From Rhodococcus jostii NBRC 16295 (GTDB lineage: Bacteria > Actinomycetota > Actinomycetes > Mycobacteriales > Mycobacteriaceae), in NCBI RefSeq assembly GCF_001894825.1, contig NZ_BCWY01000080.1, positions 1-43,126 on the forward strand: a stretch of DNA of 43,126 nt. The letters are read 5' to 3'. The notes under the pieces are model-generated. The model worked only from the letters and a program-made list of their open reading frames with translations, was not told where the DNA came from and ran no database searches. This document shows positions 42,184-43,126 of the stretch, one piece after another (position 1 is the stretch's first letter; every line of letters begins with the position of its first letter). A program made the translations under genes and the position numbers.

Positions 42184-42213
42184 CACTGCACTCCTCATCG
42201 CTGAACAACGAGT

Positions 42214-42243
42214 GCTGAGACGGGGTGTGCGCCTCGTCTCAGC
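42214..42243 (-). promoter_or_regulatory. Hairpin in the leader of the SpoIID-like gene
   Basis: GCTGAGACG (42214-42222) and CGTCTCAGC (42235-42243) form a perfect 9-bp stem around a 12-nt loop. It lies 30 nt upstream of the ATG at 42183, between divergent genes. It could be an operator or an RNA element. Confidence 0.45.
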
Positions 42244-42280
42244 GGGTCCGAGAAATCCGGGATAAAGTCTCAATGTAAGG

Positions 42281-42310
42281 TTGAGCGTTATGGACCTGTG
42301 CGACTAGTGT
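42281..42310 (+). promoter_or_regulatory. Putative SigA-type promoter for the amidase-like gene
   Basis: TTGAGC (42281-42286) and TAGTGT (42305-42310) are 18 nt apart, leaving a leader of about 100 nt before the TTG at 42420. Confidence 0.5.
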
Positions 42311-42419
42311 GGCAAGAGTGACTGGAGTTAGCAACAACAGTCTCTTCCGTCACACGAGCATCACGAGTTGCAGACACGCGAGGTCGCTCGCAGGAAACTA
42401 CAACTGAGGAGAGTCCCCC

Positions 42420-43126
42420 TTGCCGCACCGTCGACCGAAGCCCTCGATCGTCCTCGGGGCTGTCGCCGCTCTGGCTGTCGCAAGTCCCGTCGCGGTCTAC
42501 GGCATCAGTAGCGCACCCTCCGACGTCCGCTCCACGAACGAAACCTCCAACTCGGCAGTGTCCACCGAGATCGCGCAGGTCGTGCTGTCGCAGATCCCCG
42601 ACATCGTGATCCCGCTGAAGGAACTGACCGGGCTGAACCTGCCCGACGTCAACATCGGCGACCTCCGGAACCTGAAGATCCCGCCGTACCTCCACATCCC
42701 CAGCAACGTGCAGCTTCCCGGCGGAATCCAGATCCCGAGCCTGCAGATCCCTCTGAAGCTCCCCGCCCCGGGCGACGTCTCCGACCCCGCGATCCTGCCC
42801 CCGGCCGATCAGCAGCCCGGCGCGATCGTCAAGGAACTGTCCCGCGACACCCCGTTCAGCATGGTGGCGCTCACCTCCGAGACGCTCGCATCCGCGGAGT
42901 CCAAGGTCCGCGCGCTGCAGGCCGACGGAACGTGGGGCCAGTGGGTCTCCCCCGACATGATCGACACTCGTCGCACCGACAAGACCGCGTCCGACGGCAA
43001 GGTCGCCACCGAACCCGTGTACGTCGGGCTCACCAAGGCGATCCAGATCCTGACCCCGACCGGGGCGTCCGCACCCGCCGGCGCGCCCGCGCCCGAAGCG
43101 ACTCCTGCTCCCGCACCGGCGCCCGA
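42420..43126 (+). CDS. Secreted N-acetylmuramoyl-alanine amidase-like protein (Rv3811-like), 3' end outside window
   Basis: At least 235 codons are open from a TTG at 42420, which has GAGGAGAG 6 nt upstream, a strong site that decides this start. The N-terminus is a signal peptide (PSIVLGAVAALAVASPVAVY). Residues 60-125 are an unusual stretch with Ile-Pro or Leu-Pro every few residues (LNLPDVNIGD, KIPPYLHIPSN, GIQIPSLQIPLKLP). Next comes TPFSMVALTSETLASAESKV with WGQWVSPD, as in the N-terminal domain of actinobacterial PGRP/amidase-2 proteins, then an Ala/Pro-rich linker at the edge. The amidase domain itself would be outside the window. Position beyond glf suits the Rv3811 homologue. Confidence 0.72.
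   Translation, partial: MPHRRPKPSIVLGAVAALAVASPVAVYGISSAPSDVRSTNETSNSAVSTEIAQVVLSQIPDIVIPLKELTGLNLPDVNIGDLRNLKIPPYLHIPSNVQLPGGIQIPSLQIPLKLPAPGDVSDPAILPPADQQPGAIVKELSRDTPFSMVALTSETLASAESKVRALQADGTWGQWVSPDMIDTRRTDKTASDGKVATEPVYVGLTKAIQILTPTGASAPAGAPAPEATPAPAPAP

Overview
The window is GC-rich actinobacterial DNA that carries almost the whole arabinogalactan and mycolic-acid assembly locus of a mycolate-producing bacterium. The gene content (DprE1/DprE2, AftA, Emb, FadD32-Pks13-AccD4, Ag85-type mycolyltransferases, AftB, UbiA, GlfT2, Glf) matches the Mycobacterium tuberculosis Rv3789-Rv3811 block. Two Emb paralogues instead of three, an MspA-type porin, an LGFP-repeat mycolyltransferase and several insertions absent from M. 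tuberculosis point to Nocardiaceae, most likely Rhodococcus. The genus is inferred from content and order; no search was run.

Layout. 1-1264: a PIN-domain protein cut by the window edge and a GtrA-family membrane protein, both minus strand. 1363-5461 (+): dprE1-dprE2-aftA, which make the arabinose donor and prime the galactan. 5574-8552: a small membrane protein (+), an MspA-like porin (-) and an unassigned large GT-C-like membrane protein (+). 8660-15286 (+): two tandem Emb arabinosyltransferases. 15565-16539 (+): a solitary AbiEi/DUF559-like gene bracketed by hairpins. 16611-25154 (-): fadD32-pks13-accD4, the mycolate condensation operon. 25342-28092 (-): an F420-type oxidoreductase, a Culp6-like cutinase/phospholipase and a DUF732 lipoprotein. 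28219-32554 (-): three Ag85-like mycolyltransferases, one with a C-terminal LGFP-repeat tail. 32893-39345 (-): the overlapping glf-glfT2-PAP2-ubiA-aftB operon. 39494-40609 (+): a GT4 glycosyltransferase divergent from glf. 40606-43126: a SpoIID/LytB-domain protein (-) and the start of a secreted amidase-like protein (+).

How the genes work together. Glf makes UDP-galactofuranose and GlfT2 polymerises galactan. UbiA, the PAP2 phosphatase and DprE1/DprE2 make decaprenyl-phospho-arabinose. AftA primes, the Emb pair extends and AftB caps the arabinan. FadD32, Pks13 and AccD4 build mycolates, Culp6-like and Ag85-like proteins act on them in the envelope, and the mycolyltransferases attach them to arabinan or trehalose. 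The porin gives passage through the resulting outer membrane. The SpoIID-like and amidase-like genes concern the peptidoglycan beneath.

Most of the window is conserved core metabolism. The parts most worth following up are the unassigned GT-C-like protein with a hairpin over its start region, the insertions relative to M. tuberculosis, a 46-bp palindrome present twice upstream of core operons, and a set of apparently leaderless starts with similar -10 boxes. I found no tRNA, rRNA, CRISPR array, transposase or prophage gene.
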